64,000 nucleotides of DNA from Alteromonadaceae bacterium M269 (GTDB lineage: Bacteria; Pseudomonadota; Gammaproteobacteria; Enterobacterales; Alteromonadaceae), in contig SMNZ01000001.1 in the NCBI GenBank assembly GCA_004353515.1, positions 1,116,001 through 1,180,000 of the forward strand, in the 5' to 3' direction. The position numbers and the translations under genes are program-made. Shown here piece after piece: positions 1-10,533 of the stretch. Under the pieces are notes generated by a model. That model did not search any database, was not told the origin of the DNA, and saw only the letters and a list, made by a program, of their open reading frames with translations. Each line of letters starts with the position of its first letter. The stretch's first letter is position 1.

Positions 1-47
1 GCGTGCAAAGCGTCCGCACCAGTTACCGTCATTGGCACTTTATTCAT
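1..47 (-). CDS. greA: Transcription elongation factor GreA, N-terminal fragment (cut by window edge)
   Basis: Only the first 15 codons lie in the window. They read [15 protein letters not shown], which matches the conserved GreA amino terminus (xxxPMTxxGAxxL). GreA rescues backtracked RNA polymerase by stimulating transcript cleavage. The start codon ATG at 47-45 shares one base with the carB stop codon (TAATG), so greA is translationally coupled to carB. A carA-carB-greA order is usual in several gammaproteobacteria. The rest of the gene lies off the left edge, so the call rests on this short motif and on context. Confidence 0.8.
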   Translation of the reverse strand, partial: MNKVPMTVTGADALH

Positions 48-3000
48 TAACTATTTACTCTCTCATGTAATTCTTGGACAGAGCTTACCGTTGTTCTGTC
101 ATCTGCCTCGTGTGCATTTACTGTCGCAAATGCCGCATTCAAGGTAGTTGTGTATGGAACTTTACTCAATAAAGCTTCCCTACGGATATACACAGAATCG
201 GTAATCGCCTGTCGACCTTCGGTTGTATTGATAATATAACAATACTCACCATTTTTGATAGCGTCTACTATGTTTGGACGACCTTCAAGCAATTTATTAA
301 CCACAGAACAGGCTAAACCAGAATCATTTAAGACCTTAGCAGTTCCACTCGTCGCTTCCAATGTGAACCCTTTTGAGATAAGCAACTTACCAAGTTCAAT
401 AATGCGCGCTTTGTCATTATTTCTGACTGATAACAATGCCTTACCACTACTTGGAAGGGCTTGATTCGCACCTAGATTTGCTTTCGCATAAGCCGTATCA
501 AACGTCTCACCAACGCCCATGACTTCACCGGTAGAGCGCATTTCTGGACCTAACAGTGGGTCAACACCTTGGAATTTAGCGAATGGCAATACAACTTCTT
601 TCACAGAGAAGAACGGTGGAATAATCTCAGCAGTTACATTTTGCTCGTGCAAAGATTTTCCAATCATCGCTCTAGCAGCAACTTTCGCTATCGGTAATCC
701 TGTAGCTTTAGACACAAATGGAATGGTTCTAGCAGCTCTTGGATTAACTTCGATTAAGTACACTTCACCGTCTTTCACAGCAAATTGCGTATTCATTAAA
801 CCAACAACACCTAGCTCTAATGCCATTGCCTTAACTTGGTCACGCATCACTTGTTGAATACCAGCACTTAGTGAATAAGGTGGTAATGAACATGCAGAGT
901 CGCCCGAGTGAACACCCGCCTGCTCGATATGTTCCATAATGCCACCAATAACGACATGACGACCATCACACATCGCATCAACATCGACTTCAATCGCATC
1001 ATCAAGGAAGCGGTCTAATAATACGGGCGCTTCATTGGATACCTTAACCGCTTCATTCAGATAGCGCTTAAGATCTTTCATGTCGTAAACGATTTCCATC
1101 GCTCGTCCGCCTAATACGTAAGACGGTCTTACGACTAGTGGGAAACCAATCGCTTCGGCTTGGATAAGCGCCTGTTCCATATTGCTAACCGTCGCATTTG
1201 CAGGCTGCTTAAGGTTCAGTTTTTGAACAAGCTGTTGGAAGCGTTCTCTATCTTCCGCTCTATCAATTGCATCAGGAGAAGTTCCGATAATAGGAACACC
1301 ATTCGCTTCAAGCGCACGAGCAAGCTTAAGTGGCGTTTGTCCACCGTATTGAACAATCACACCTTTTGGCTTTTCTATTCTGACGATTTCAAGCACATCT
1401 TCTAAAGTCACTGGCTCAAAATACAAACGATCCGATGTGTCGTAATCGGTAGAAACCGTTTCTGGGTTACAGTTAACCATAATGGTTTCATAACCATCTT
1501 CACGCATTGCTAAGGCGGCATGAACACAGCAGTAATCAAATTCGATACCCTGGCCTATTCTGTTAGGACCACCACCCAACACCATAATTTTTTCACGATC
1601 TGTTGGGTTAGACTCACACTCTTCATCGTAGCTTGAATACATGTAAGCAGTGTCAGTTGAGAATTCGGCAGCACAAGTATCAACACGTTTATAAACGGGG
1701 AATACCTTGAGCTCATGACGTAAATGACGAACATCATCTTCAGATTTTTCTGTAATATCAGCTAAACGAGCATCGGCGAAGCCTTTACGCTTTAACTGGC
1801 GCATGTAGTCTGCATCTATGGCATCAAGTCCCATTTCCGCAACTTTTTTCTCTTCAAGGATAAGATCTTCAATCTGTACCAGGTACCAACGGTCGATATT
1901 CGTTAACGCAAAGATTTCATCAACGCTCATTCCCAATCTAAATGCATCCGCGATGTACCAAATACGTTCAGCGCCTGGCTCTCTTAGCTCGCGAACAATA
2001 AGATTTTTACTTTCGGGGTCGTTGATATCAATGATTGGATCAAAGCCATTTACACCAACTTCCAATCCCCTTAGAGCTTTTTGCAAAGACTCTTGTTGGT
2101 TACGACCGATTGCCATAACCTCACCCACTGATTTCATTTGCGTTGTTAAGCGGTCATTCGCTCCTGCAAACTTCTCAAAGTTAAATCTTGGGATCTTTGT
2201 AACTACGTAGTCAATCGCAGGCTCAAATGATGCTGGTGTTAAACCACCTGTAATATCATTATCTAATTCATCAAGGGTGTAGCCTATTGCTAATTTGGCA
2301 GCCACTTTTGCGATTGGGAAACCAGTTGCTTTCGAAGCCAGTGCTGAAGAACGAGAAACACGTGGGTTCATCTCAATGATGACCATTCTTCCCGTTTTAG
2401 GGTCGATACCAAACTGAACGTTTGAACCGCCAGTTTCAACACCAATCTCACGTAACACAGCCAAGGCTGCATTACGCATTATCTGGAATTCTTTATCAGT
2501 TAATGTTTGTGCAGGCGCTACGGTAATTGAATCACCAGTATGAACACCCATAGGGTCAAAGTTTTCAATCGTACAAACGATAATACTGTTGTCATTTTTG
2601 TCTCTGACAACTTCCATCTCGTACTCTTTCCAACCGATAAGAGATTCATCAATCAGTAATTCATTGGTTGGAGACAAATCCAAGCCGCGTCGACAGATTT
2701 CATCGAACTCATCAACGTTATACGCAATTCCACCACCAGAACCGCCCATAGTGAAAGATGGACGAATAATGCAAGGGAAGCCAATGCGCTCTAATACTTC
2801 GTGTGCTTGTTCAATATTGTGAGCGATTTCAGCATTAGGACATGATAACCCAATAGACTTCATGGCTTTGTCAAATCGTTCACGGTCTTCAGCTTTATCG
2901 ATAGCATCAGCAGTTGCGCCGATCATCTCTACACCAAATTCTTTTAAAACGCCCATGCGTTCTAAGTCGAGCGCACAGTTCAGCGCCGTTTGACCGCCCA

Positions 3001-3268
3001 TTGTCGGTAGAATGGCATCCGGTCGCTCTTTTTCGATAATGGTTCTAACAACTTCCCAATGAATTGGCTCAATGTAAGTCACATCAGCCATTTCTGGGTC
3101 TGTCATAATGGTCGCAGGGTTAGAGTTAACAAGAATAACCTTGTAACCCTCTTCTCGGAGCGCCTTACAAGCTTGAGCCCCCGAGTAATCAAACTCACAG
3201 GCCTGTCCAATAACGATAGGCCCAGCACCTATAATGAGGATGCTTTTTAAATCGGTACGTTTTGGCAT
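47..3268 (-). CDS. carB: Carbamoyl-phosphate synthase large subunit
   Basis: The large subunit makes carbamoyl phosphate from bicarbonate, ammonia delivered by CarA and two ATP, for pyrimidine and arginine synthesis in the cytosol. The 1073-residue length is typical (E. coli 1073). The two homologous ATP-grasp halves are evident: [17 protein letters not shown] near residue 15 and the matching [16 protein letters not shown] near residue 565. Each is followed by a GGQT motif and an ATP-grasp core ending in EMNPR or EVNPR. The last ~130 residues form the MGS-like allosteric domain. It lies 17 bp downstream of carA and overlaps greA by one base, so dapB/carA/carB/greA form a minus-strand series. 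Confidence 0.98.
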   Translation of the reverse strand: MPKRTDLKSILIIGAGPIVIGQACEFDYSGAQACKALREEGYKVILVNSNPATIMTDPEMADVTYIEPIHWEVVRTIIEKERPDAILPTMGGQTALNCALDLERMGVLKEFGVEMIGATADAIDKAEDRERFDKAMKSIGLSCPNAEIAHNIEQAHEVLERIGFPCIIRPSFTMGGSGGGIAYNVDEFDEICRRGLDLSPTNELLIDESLIGWKEYEMEVVRDKNDNSIIVCTIENFDPMGVHTGDSITVAPAQTLTDKEFQIMRNAALAVLREIGVETGGSNVQFGIDPKTGRMVIIEMNPRVSRSSALASKATGFPIAKVAAKLAIGYTLDELDNDITGGLTPASFEPAIDYVVTKIPRFNFEKFAGANDRLTTQMKSVGEVMAIGRNQQESLQKALRGLEVGVNGFDPIIDINDPESKNLIVRELREPGAERIWYIADAFRLGMSVDEIFALTNIDRWYLVQIEDLILEEKKVAEMGLDAIDADYMRQLKRKGFADARLADITEKSEDDVRHLRHELKVFPVYKRVDTCAAEFSTDTAYMYSSYDEECESNPTDREKIMVLGGGPNRIGQGIEFDYCCVHAALAMREDGYETIMVNCNPETVSTDYDTSDRLYFEPVTLEDVLEIVRIEKPKGVIVQYGGQTPLKLARALEANGVPIIGTSPDAIDRAEDRERFQQLVQKLNLKQPANATVSNMEQALIQAEAIGFPLVVRPSYVLGGRAMEIVYDMKDLKRYLNEAVKVSNEAPVLLDRFLDDAIEVDVDAMCDGRHVVIGGIMEHIEQAGVHSGDSACSLPPYSLSAGIQQVMRDQVKAMALELGVVGLMNTQFAVKDGEVYLIEVNPRAARTIPFVSKATGLPIAKVAARAMIGKSLHEQNVTAEIIPPFFSVKEVVLPFAKFQGVDPLLGPEMRSTGEVMGVGETFDTAYAKANLGANQALPSSGKALLSVRNNDKARIIELGKLLISKGFTLEATSGTAKVLNDSGLACSVVNKLLEGRPNIVDAIKNGEYCYIINTTEGRQAITDSVYIRREALLSKVPYTTTLNAAFATVNAHEADDRTTVSSVQELHERVNS

Positions 3269-3285
3269 AGTCAGAAAATCCTCAG

Positions 3286-4416
3286 TTATTGGTGGGCTTT
3301 AATCAAATCAATGAAGTGGTCAAACAATGGTGCAGCATCATGCGGACCTGGGCTCGCTTCCGGGTGCCCTTGGAAACCAAATGCAGGCTTATCATTTCTA
3401 TGAATTCCTTGAATGGAATTATCAAACAGAGATACATGAGTTACATCAAGTTGCTCAGGCAGGTTGTTCTCATCAACCGCAAAGCCATGATTCTGACTGG
3501 TAATCATGACGCAATCACGTTTCAAATCTTTAACCGGGTGGTTAGCACCGTGATGCCCAAATTTCATTTTTAACGTTTTCGCACCACTCGCTAGAGCAAG
3601 CAATTGATGCCCCAAACAAATGCCGAAGATAGGTATATTTTTATCTAGCAGTTTTGTGATGGCTTCAATAGCATAATCACAAGGTTCAGGGTCACCAGGG
3701 CCATTAGAGAGGAACACGCCATCGGGATTCAACGCCAGCACTTCTTCTGCTGTGGTTTTTGCTGGTACCACAGTTAATCGGCAACCTCTGTCGACCAACA
3801 TACGCAAAATATTGCGTTTAGCACCAAAATCGTAAGCAACGACATGAAATGGTAAATCAGACTGCTGAGTCGCGTAGCCTTTTCCAAGCTCCCAACTTCC
3901 ATCTGTCCATTCAAATGACTCATTTGTCGTCACAACTTTAGCTAGGTCCATCCCTTTAAGGCCAGGGAACTCTTTTGCTGTTTTAGCAGCAATATCCGCA
4001 TCAAGGTTTTCACCGGTAATGATACAACCTGCCTGCGCACCTTTGTTCCTAAGAATGCGAGTCAAGCGACGTGTATCAATATTAGCGATACCGATAATGT
4101 TATGTTGCTTCAAATAATCCGACAGGCTCAGCTCATTACGAAAGTTACTTGTAATCAACGGTAAATCACGAATGATTAAACCTTTAGACCAAATTTGTTC
4201 AGACTCGACGTCTTCAGAATTTGTGCCGGTATTACCAATATGGGGATAAGTCAGAGTGACGATTTGCTCGGCGTAAGAGGGATCAGTAAGAATCTCTTGA
4301 TAGCCCGTCATGGAAGTATTAAAAACGACTTCGCCAACAGAAACTCCGTCGGCTCCGATAGATGTGCCTTTAAAAACAGAACCGTCTTCAAGGACTAAAA
4401 GGGCATTATAGATCAA
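3286..4416 (-). CDS. carA: Carbamoyl-phosphate synthase small (glutaminase) subunit
   Basis: CarA hydrolyses glutamine and channels ammonia to CarB. The N-terminal CPSase domain starts [16 protein letters not shown]. The class I glutaminase domain carries the catalytic cysteine in [11 protein letters not shown] and the His/Glu pair in [12 protein letters not shown] place the start at TTG 4416 rather than the in-frame TTG at 4428. A GGAGG Shine-Dalgarno sequence lies inside the longer reading, 5 bases before TTG 4416, and the shorter protein (376 aa) aligns with the E. coli start MIKSALLVLED. The non-ATG start suggests modest initiation. A terminator-like hairpin lies 83 bp upstream in the leader. 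Confidence 0.96.
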   Translation of the reverse strand: MIYNALLVLEDGSVFKGTSIGADGVSVGEVVFNTSMTGYQEILTDPSYAEQIVTLTYPHIGNTGTNSEDVESEQIWSKGLIIRDLPLITSNFRNELSLSDYLKQHNIIGIANIDTRRLTRILRNKGAQAGCIITGENLDADIAAKTAKEFPGLKGMDLAKVVTTNESFEWTDGSWELGKGYATQQSDLPFHVVAYDFGAKRNILRMLVDRGCRLTVVPAKTTAEEVLALNPDGVFLSNGPGDPEPCDYAIEAITKLLDKNIPIFGICLGHQLLALASGAKTLKMKFGHHGANHPVKDLKRDCVMITSQNHGFAVDENNLPEQLDVTHVSLFDNSIQGIHRNDKPAFGFQGHPEASPGPHDAAPLFDHFIDLIKAHQ

Positions 4417-4498
4417 ATCAACCTCCAATTAAGGGCAACCCAGCGAGGTTTTTGAGCGAAACGCGCAAAACAAACACATTCCACAAAAAAGCCTACAA

Positions 4499-4536
4499 AA
4501 AACGGGATGTAACCTGATAGTATTACAGCCCGTTTT
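4499..4536 (-). terminator. Stem-loop with T-run between dapB and carA (terminator or attenuator)
   Basis: Eight bases AAAACGGG (4499-4506) and five bases TGTAA (4508-4512) pair with TTACA (4523-4527) and CCCGTTTT (4529-4536) around a 10-base loop, with a single A/G mismatch. On the minus strand the stem ends in a run of six T. It sits 172 bp past the dapB stop and 83 bp before the carA start, so it may end dapB transcripts or act as a pyrimidine- or arginine-responsive attenuator of carAB. I found no convincing leader peptide or ArgR box. Confidence 0.6.
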
Positions 4537-4707
4537 CGCTAGATATTCGTTGAATGCCATCAATTTCCGCACCTATTGCGAAAACTTGACAAATTCCGAT
4601 TAGTTTACAGCAACCTTCACCTTACGTCTATATTTTTTCAATGATAAAATGCAAAAATAGTCGCTTAAGCATAAATTTACGCATTAACAGGTGAAAACAC
4701 CGCTTAT

Positions 4708-5499
4708 CTATAATCCGAGAACGTCTCGCATATCATATAAACCTGCGGATTTTTCCGTTAGCCATTTGGCTGCTCTAACGGCCCCTTTAGCAAATGTCAG
4801 TCGACTTGTTGCCTTGTGCGTTAACTCAAGTCTCTCACCTAACTCAGCGAAAAGTACCGTGTGTTCTCCCACAATATCGCCCGCTCTTACTGTTGCGAAA
4901 CCTATGGTTTTAGGGTCTCTTTCACCCGTGTGCCCTTCTCGACCATAGATAGCATGTTGCTCTAGAGGTCTATCTAATTCTTCAGCGATAACTTCACCCA
5001 AGGCCATAGCAGTCCCCGACGGAGCATCAACCTTGTGCCTGTGATGAGCTTCAACAATTTCAATATCTGCAGTTTCGCCCATAATATTGGATGCCTGCTT
5101 TACCAGATTAAGCAGTAAATTAACCCCAACACTGTAATTCGCAGCAAAAACCACAGGAATAGATTCTGCAGCTTGATTGAGTGCTACTTTTTGCTCGTTG
5201 TTCAAGCCTGTGGTGCCAATAACTATAGGTTTATTATTGGCAACACACCAATCAAGGTTATCGCACAAGGCTTCTGGCAAGGTAAAATCAATAACGACAT
5301 CAAGCTCTGTATTTAAACGTTCCGATAAACTGACACCATTTGCACTAACTCCCGCCATGGTACCTGCATCTACACCGACGAGTGGCGAACCGTCCCTCAC
5401 TGTTGCTCCAGCTAGGTTAGCGTTGGGATCTTGAGAAATTGCATCAATAATAGCGCGCCCCATACGCCCATTTGCACCTAGTACACCAATATTCGTCAT
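4708..5499 (-). CDS. dapB: 4-hydroxy-tetrahydrodipicolinate reductase
   Basis: DapB reduces hydroxy-tetrahydrodipicolinate with NAD(P)H in the lysine/diaminopimelate pathway. The N-terminal Rossmann motif is [13 protein letters not shown]. The catalytic signature [16 protein letters not shown] lies near residue 150, and the C-terminal DapB domain follows. The frame is open to 5610, but the family begins directly before the Rossmann strand. I choose ATG 5499 (263 aa; E. coli 273), which has GTGAG about 7 bases upstream; ATG 5517 lacks an SD. It lies directly upstream of carAB, as in many gammaproteobacteria. Confidence 0.95.
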   Translation of the reverse strand: MTNIGVLGANGRMGRAIIDAISQDPNANLAGATVRDGSPLVGVDAGTMAGVSANGVSLSERLNTELDVVIDFTLPEALCDNLDWCVANNKPIVIGTTGLNNEQKVALNQAAESIPVVFAANYSVGVNLLLNLVKQASNIMGETADIEIVEAHHRHKVDAPSGTAMALGEVIAEELDRPLEQHAIYGREGHTGERDPKTIGFATVRAGDIVGEHTVLFAELGERLELTHKATSRLTFAKGAVRAAKWLTEKSAGLYDMRDVLGL

Positions 5500-5733
5500 T
5501 GTTTGCTCACTTGTCATAAATTGACTGCGATTTTGCCTCATCACCCGTATGTGAATCAATATTATGGCAAGGCATTTATCTCTATAAATCGTCGACTTCA
5601 CGTTCCACATTTACGCTTCATAACATGAATAAAGTAACAATCTATGTTGTTGCCCTTAATACAGTTGACTTGGGATATCTAACTTGCTTACTCTGCGGTG
5701 AAATAAGTAGGCCGAGTTAATGGATCCTAAAGG

Positions 5734-6318
5734 ATGATAGAAAACGACCAATTCACGAATGAACCCATTGAGCCAGATACACTACCTGACATAAATGACA
5801 TCCTTTATAAAGAATTGTCACCTCAGTACGCAAAAAACAACAGGATACTGTCGTTAGCCGTTAGCATAGGACTCGCTTCAATCTTATTCTTACTGGGCTT
5901 CCAACCTTTCGTGAATTTACCTGAAGATATTTCCAATAACCTGCTCAGTATTATTATTGTTGTAGTTGTAATTGGCGCTATCCACTTTACCTACCACGTA
6001 CTGGCAGATCCGCTAAAAGCTTATTCTTTGCGAGAAAAGGATATCACTTACCGCTCAGGGCTTATCTTCCGAAAAGTCGTCACTCAACCTTTAAGACGAG
6101 TGCAACACGTTGAAGTTGAAAAAGGCCCTATTGAAAGAATGACAGGGCTAGCGACCCTGCAAGTTTTTAGTGCAGGAGGCTCAAGTTTTACATTCGCAAT
6201 TCCAGGACTCCCCGAAGAAAACGCCATGCAAATCAGGCAATACATTCTGGATAATAAGAATTCTTCAGAAAATAGTGAGCAATCAACCAAATCAGACCAC
6301 GCGTCGGTGACTGATTGA
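5734..6318 (+). CDS. PH domain-containing membrane protein, YdbS type
   Basis: The 194-residue protein has two membrane segments (about residues 36-58 and 70-92) and then one bacterial PH domain (bPH2, about 100-172, with the family-like ITYRSGLIFRKVVTQPLRRVQHVEVEKGPIERMTGLATLQVFSAGG). YdbS and YdbT form pairs; in Bacillus they are sigma-W controlled and linked to bacteriocin resistance (established knowledge). Here it opens a seven-gene operon and overlaps the YdbT-like gene by one base. The last 25 residues are polar and probably disordered. The molecular activity is unknown; a role in envelope defence is inferred. Confidence 0.85.
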   Translation: MIENDQFTNEPIEPDTLPDINDILYKELSPQYAKNNRILSLAVSIGLASILFLLGFQPFVNLPEDISNNLLSIIIVVVVIGAIHFTYHVLADPLKAYSLREKDITYRSGLIFRKVVTQPLRRVQHVEVEKGPIERMTGLATLQVFSAGGSSFTFAIPGLPEENAMQIRQYILDNKNSSENSEQSTKSDHASVTD

Positions 6319-7889
6319 TGAACGATTTACTCAATAATGACAAGGAGTCGACACTGCAATACGGTCACTGGCAATCTCTGTCGCCCATTGCCATTGTGTA
6401 TTTTGCAATTAGCACCATTAAACACAGCATTGGAAATTTTGTTTATCTTGCACCTGCTCTCATCGCGGGTTATTCGACACTAAAAGAAAACCCACTGTTA
6501 GCCAGCGTAGGCCTTTTAGTACTGATATCACTACCAGTTGGTTATGGTGCACTGAGCTTTCTACTCTACCGTTTCAGACTCAGCGACTCATCTGTCGAAG
6601 TGCGCTCAGGTGTCTTTTCGAAAAAGCACTTAAACTTACCTTTTGAACGCATTCAAAACGTGAAATTTGAACAACCTATTTACTACCGTTTGTTCGGTTA
6701 CAGTTGCATTGAACTCGACACCGCAGGTTCATCAGGCAAAGAAGCTAAAATTGTGGCACTTCCGACTAGCGACGCTGTGTTACTGAAAGAGCAGATTCTC
6801 AGCTATGCTCATCACGACTCATCAGCACACAACGACAAATCAGTCGACGCGGGTTCTAGTACAGACAAAAAACAAACCTCTGATGAAGAAATTCTAAATA
6901 CACGAAGTATTTCAGATCTTGTTATACATGGCTTAACGAGTAACAGGGTATGGATTATCCTTGCCGCTCTGGCACCATTTTACGACAACATAACAACCGA
7001 GCTCGCATCTTGGATGAATACTTTGGGAGTAGATGTTGAAACGCTCTTTAATCCAGCCACAAGATCCATGTGGCAGCTCATTGCGTTCTTTATTGCAGTG
7101 ACTTTGGCTATCGTAGTGTTTATGACATTGTTGTCGGTTTTAGGCGCTATTTTTATGTTCTATGGCTTTACTCTCAGTAAAAGTCGGGAACGTTATATTC
7201 AACGCAGTGGTTTAATTACCAAACGTGAAATCAGCATGAAGGTTTCTAGGGTTCAGATTGCGGTTCGCAAACAAGATTGGCTAGACAGCATTCTAGGCCG
7301 AATTAATCTTGTTTTTGAACAAAAAAGTGTAACGCCTCAGCAAGGCGATGCCGTTATGTCAATGCAACAAAAACTCACGATCCCATCAGTTAAGCTAGAT
7401 GAGTGTCATCAACTTATTGACGACGCCATGCCAGATAATCAGATGAGAGAGCTAAGCTATCATCCAATAAACAAACGGTTTATCTCTCGCAATATTCTAT
7501 TCAGGTTATTCCCGCCTTTTATTATCTTCATGGGAATCATCACTTTTCAGCAACAATACACAGCTCTCGCGGTATCTGGTTTAGCGTTAGCCATTTGCTC
7601 TGCACTCATAGCTTTACGCTGGAAACGCTGGGGCTTTCAAATTGATCAGCAATTTTTATATATTCGCAAAGGTCTTTTTGGTATTGATTACTACTGCGTT
7701 CCTATTTTCAAAATTCAGCAAACGCTGTACAGACAAAGTGTATTTATGAAAAGGTTAAAATTAGCCAACGTAGAATTTGTTCTTGCTTCTGGCTTAGTTT
7801 CAATTCCATTCGTTCCACAGGAAATGGCCACAAAGCTAGTTAACAATGCACTTTATCGAGTCGAATCCGACCAGCGTTCGTGGATGTAG
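6318..7889 (+). CDS. PH domain-containing membrane protein, YdbT type
   Basis: The 523-residue protein has bPH2-like units at roughly residues 85-165, 285-370 and 435-510, separated by hydrophobic hairpins near 25-80, 205-280 and 395-430. The first repeat reads VRSGVFSKKHLNLPFERIQNVKFEQPIYYRLFGYSCIELDTAGS, the signature of YdbT-like proteins. An upstream in-frame TTG exists at 6315. I prefer ATG 6318, which overlaps the preceding stop as TGATG and suggests coupled translation. It probably forms a membrane complex with the YdbS-like partner. The link to the ABC exporter 25 bp downstream is inferred from the operon. Confidence 0.85.
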   Translation: MNDLLNNDKESTLQYGHWQSLSPIAIVYFAISTIKHSIGNFVYLAPALIAGYSTLKENPLLASVGLLVLISLPVGYGALSFLLYRFRLSDSSVEVRSGVFSKKHLNLPFERIQNVKFEQPIYYRLFGYSCIELDTAGSSGKEAKIVALPTSDAVLLKEQILSYAHHDSSAHNDKSVDAGSSTDKKQTSDEEILNTRSISDLVIHGLTSNRVWIILAALAPFYDNITTELASWMNTLGVDVETLFNPATRSMWQLIAFFIAVTLAIVVFMTLLSVLGAIFMFYGFTLSKSRERYIQRSGLITKREISMKVSRVQIAVRKQDWLDSILGRINLVFEQKSVTPQQGDAVMSMQQKLTIPSVKLDECHQLIDDAMPDNQMRELSYHPINKRFISRNILFRLFPPFIIFMGIITFQQQYTALAVSGLALAICSALIALRWKRWGFQIDQQFLYIRKGLFGIDYYCVPIFKIQQTLYRQSVFMKRLKLANVEFVLASGLVSIPFVPQEMATKLVNNALYRVESDQRSWM

Positions 7890-7914
7890 TATAAACAAGG
7901 TAGTTAATAGATAA

Positions 7915-8586
7915 ATGATTACACTAGATAATGTTAGTAAAACCTTTCATGGGGGCGATGAAACGGTTACAGCGCTCAATCAAGTTTCCCTGACTATCAA
8001 TAAGAACGAATTTGTCGCCATCATGGGAAGTTCAGGTTCCGGGAAGTCCACTTTAATGAATGTATTGGGATGCTTAGACACTCCGTCAAACGGCCGTTAC
8101 ATGCTCAATAATCAAGACGTCGCTCAACTCCCCGATGATGTCTTATCTAATATTCGCAATCAAAACATTGGTTTTATCTTCCAAACTTTTCACCTACTTC
8201 CTAAACTGGATGTAGTCGGAAATATAATGCTGCCGCTACGGTATACCGATATCGACCAAGATGAAGCTATGGAGCGCGTATCAAGCCTGATAGAACGCGT
8301 TGGATTGAGCCACCGTAAACACCATAAACCGTTCGAGATGTCAGGTGGGCAACGCCAGAGAGTCGCTATTGCTAGAGCGTTGGTTAACAAACCCAAAGTA
8401 ATTTTGGCAGATGAACCTACAGGCAACCTGGATAGCAAAACATCTGAAGAAATTATGGGGTTACTAACAGAGCTACATGATAGTGGGCAAACCATTGTCA
8501 TGGTCACACACGAAGATGATATCGCTGCTTACGCGAAACGCAGAATTGTCATGCGAGACGGTCAGATATTGGAGGACAATCAATGA
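7915..8586 (+). CDS. ABC transporter ATP-binding protein, MacB/LolD family
   Basis: A 223-residue stand-alone ATPase. It has Walker A GSSGSGKST (about residue 38), Q-loop FIFQTFHLLP, signature SGGQRQRVAIARAL, Walker B VILADEPTGNLD and switch histidine VTHE. This family (MacB, LolD, FtsE) powers mechanotransmission permeases rather than classic substrate pores. The partner permease is the MacB-type protein at 11733-12971, four genes downstream. The gene overlaps the first adaptor gene by ATGA. The substrate cannot be read from sequence; peptide or lipoprotein export is the family norm. Confidence 0.95.
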   Translation: MITLDNVSKTFHGGDETVTALNQVSLTINKNEFVAIMGSSGSGKSTLMNVLGCLDTPSNGRYMLNNQDVAQLPDDVLSNIRNQNIGFIFQTFHLLPKLDVVGNIMLPLRYTDIDQDEAMERVSSLIERVGLSHRKHHKPFEMSGGQRQRVAIARALVNKPKVILADEPTGNLDSKTSEEIMGLLTELHDSGQTIVMVTHEDDIAAYAKRRIVMRDGQILEDNQ

Positions 8587-9539
8587 GAGCAAGATCAATA
8601 ACTATTGTCTGTTCATTACTGATGGCAGCTCAAACAGCTTATGCATCGTCCCTACTATTGAGTGGGCAAATTACCTCAGCAGAAAAACAAACAGTTACTG
8701 CGCCAAGAACTAATAACTGGCAAATACAAGTTCAATGGATGCAAGATGAAGGTGTTATCGCCGAAGTTGGCGACACTATCGCTGTATTTGATGGCGCCAG
8801 TGTGCAAAGCCAGCTCGAACAAGACAGAGACCGGCTCGAAGATGAGAATCAAAGGTTTGAGAAGAAAAAGCTCGAACTAACGCTACAACTTGAAGCTGAT
8901 AAAAATGCACTCACAGTTGCTGAGCTGGAAGTGAAAAAAGCGTCGGTTGAAGCCTCCATTCCGGCATCTGAAATCAGCGAATACGACAAAGGCCAATATC
9001 AGCTTGAGCTTGAAAGAGCGCTATTGAAGAAAGTCAAAGCCGAGCAAAAATACTTTCTCACTCAAAAAGAAATGGAGGCCGAACTAGAAAAGCAAAATAT
9101 TGAGCTACTTAAAATTCAAGAGCGAATCACGTATCAAGAAGCTCAACTCACACAGCTCAACGTTACTGCGAAAGTTAAAGGCCCTGTTAGTCATGCCATG
9201 CACCCTTGGAATGGGCAAAAGATATCAGCAGGTTCAAACTTGAGAGTGAGCTGGAAAGTTCTTGAGGTTCAAGCCATATCAAACTTCCAGGTTGAAAGTT
9301 GGGTGCACGAAATTGATGTCGACAGTTTATCCGAAGGAAAGGAAGTTAAGCTTTCATTAGATGCCTACCCGGACAAAACCTATGTAGGAACCATTACGCA
9401 TCTGTCTAAACAAACAGAAACCAAAGAGCAATGGAGCAACAGTGCCTATTATCCGATGACCATTAAATTTAATGACATGCCTACCGAGCAACTCCTACCG
9501 GGTATGAGTGTACGTATTATTTTAGAAGGAGAATCGTAA
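8583..9539 (+). CDS. HlyD/MacA-type periplasmic adaptor, first of three
   Basis: The 318-residue protein has an N-terminal signal peptide ending near ...QTAYA (about residue 22). It then has a short lipoyl/barrel segment, a long Lys/Glu-rich coiled coil (about 75-195) and a beta-barrel domain with VKLSLDAYPDKTYVGTITHLS and LLPGMSVRIIL. Adaptors connect the inner-membrane permease to an outer-membrane channel. No TolC-like gene is in the window, so a channel elsewhere in the genome is presumably used. It is not a lipoprotein, unlike its two downstream paralogues. It overlaps its neighbours by 4 bases and 1 base. Confidence 0.85.
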   Translation: MRARSITIVCSLLMAAQTAYASSLLLSGQITSAEKQTVTAPRTNNWQIQVQWMQDEGVIAEVGDTIAVFDGASVQSQLEQDRDRLEDENQRFEKKKLELTLQLEADKNALTVAELEVKKASVEASIPASEISEYDKGQYQLELERALLKKVKAEQKYFLTQKEMEAELEKQNIELLKIQERITYQEAQLTQLNVTAKVKGPVSHAMHPWNGQKISAGSNLRVSWKVLEVQAISNFQVESWVHEIDVDSLSEGKEVKLSLDAYPDKTYVGTITHLSKQTETKEQWSNSAYYPMTIKFNDMPTEQLLPGMSVRIILEGES

Positions 9540-10525
9540 TGATAAAAGTTTATATAACTTTGCTCTTTGCCCTATTCCTACTCAGTTGCTCAACAGAAAC
9601 CGTCAGCGAAAAAGAAGCATCAAATAATTCCCAGATAGAAGCTCCTGCTGAATTAATTTCCTTAAAAGAAGCCTATATCACACCTCCCAGCATTAACCGC
9701 ATGTGGCAATACAAAATTGAATACTTAATCCCTGAAAACAGCTTAGTCAAAAAAGGTGATGTGATTCTAAAGTTCGATAGTGAACAGTTGGACAACCGTC
9801 TGTTCGATGAACGAAGTAAACTCAATGCTGCATTGAAGGAACTAGAAAAGCAAACCTTAGACGACAACGCTAAGCAACAAGATCTCGTTCTCGATCTCGC
9901 TGAAGCCAATATGGAGTTTGACCGTGCACAACGCAAGGTCAGTATTACCGACGAATCGCGTTCTGAAGTTGAAAGGAAAAAACAACAATTAGATTTCGAG
10001 ATCGCACAATTGAAACTCGAACAAGCAAAGAAGAGCTTATCTCAGCATGACCAGACAACAACGGTAAACGCCAAAGTTAGCGAAAGCAAAATATCGGGTA
10101 TCAAGCGTCGTATTGCAGATCTGGAAACCAGCATTGCAAAACTCACCATCAATGCGCCTAAAGAAGGTTTGGTCGTCTATCAAGCTGGCTGGCAAGGTAA
10201 TAAACCCGCCGCTGGAGAAACGGTCCCACAAGGCACAACTTTGATGACACTTCCGTCAATCGATCAACTTGCGGTTAAAGCTGAGTTTGACGAATCAGAT
10301 ACATCGCTATTGCATGTGGGCCAAAGTGTAAAAATCACCTTAGACGCCTATCCAGAACGTCCCTTTGCTGGAGAAATCACCTCACTTGGCCAAGCTTACA
10401 GAGCAAAATCCAACAATAATTTAAAAGTCGTTTTTGACGCCACTATTGCGTTGAATCAATCGGAACAAGCCATTATGCGCCCTGGCATGAAAGCTCGCGT
10501 CGTTATTTCTGAGATACAAGGATAG
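9539..10525 (+). CDS. HlyD/MacA-type adaptor lipoprotein, second of three
   Basis: This is a 328-residue adaptor with lipobox LLSC (Cys17), predicting a lipid-anchored periplasmic protein. A lipoyl half-motif (PENSLVKKGDVILKFDSEQL) leads into a coiled coil (about 80-200). The return half-motif APKEGLVVYQAGWQGNKPAAGETVPQGTTLMTLP and the barrel signature SVKITLDAYPERPFAGEIT follow, ending in RPGMKARVVI. The start overlaps the previous stop (TAATG). Compared with the first adaptor the lipoyl halves are more complete. The presence of several adaptors in one operon is unusual for MacAB-like systems. Confidence 0.88.
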   Translation: MIKVYITLLFALFLLSCSTETVSEKEASNNSQIEAPAELISLKEAYITPPSINRMWQYKIEYLIPENSLVKKGDVILKFDSEQLDNRLFDERSKLNAALKELEKQTLDDNAKQQDLVLDLAEANMEFDRAQRKVSITDESRSEVERKKQQLDFEIAQLKLEQAKKSLSQHDQTTTVNAKVSESKISGIKRRIADLETSIAKLTINAPKEGLVVYQAGWQGNKPAAGETVPQGTTLMTLPSIDQLAVKAEFDESDTSLLHVGQSVKITLDAYPERPFAGEITSLGQAYRAKSNNNLKVVFDATIALNQSEQAIMRPGMKARVVISEIQG

Positions 10526-10533
10526 TCACCGTT

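Noticed and set aside
1160-1405. Open frames antisense to carB, dnaK and the subtilase
   Set aside because: Long genes give open complementary frames. These have no SD, no family pattern and no gap to sit in.
4580-4620. TTGACA on the plus strand in the carA leader region
   Set aside because: It has no matching -10 element and no plus-strand gene for more than 1 kb.
5720-5737. Tiny upstream ORF (five codons) overlapping the YdbS start
   Set aside because: It has no SD of its own and is likely to be chance; the real start at 5734 is supported by the protein pattern.
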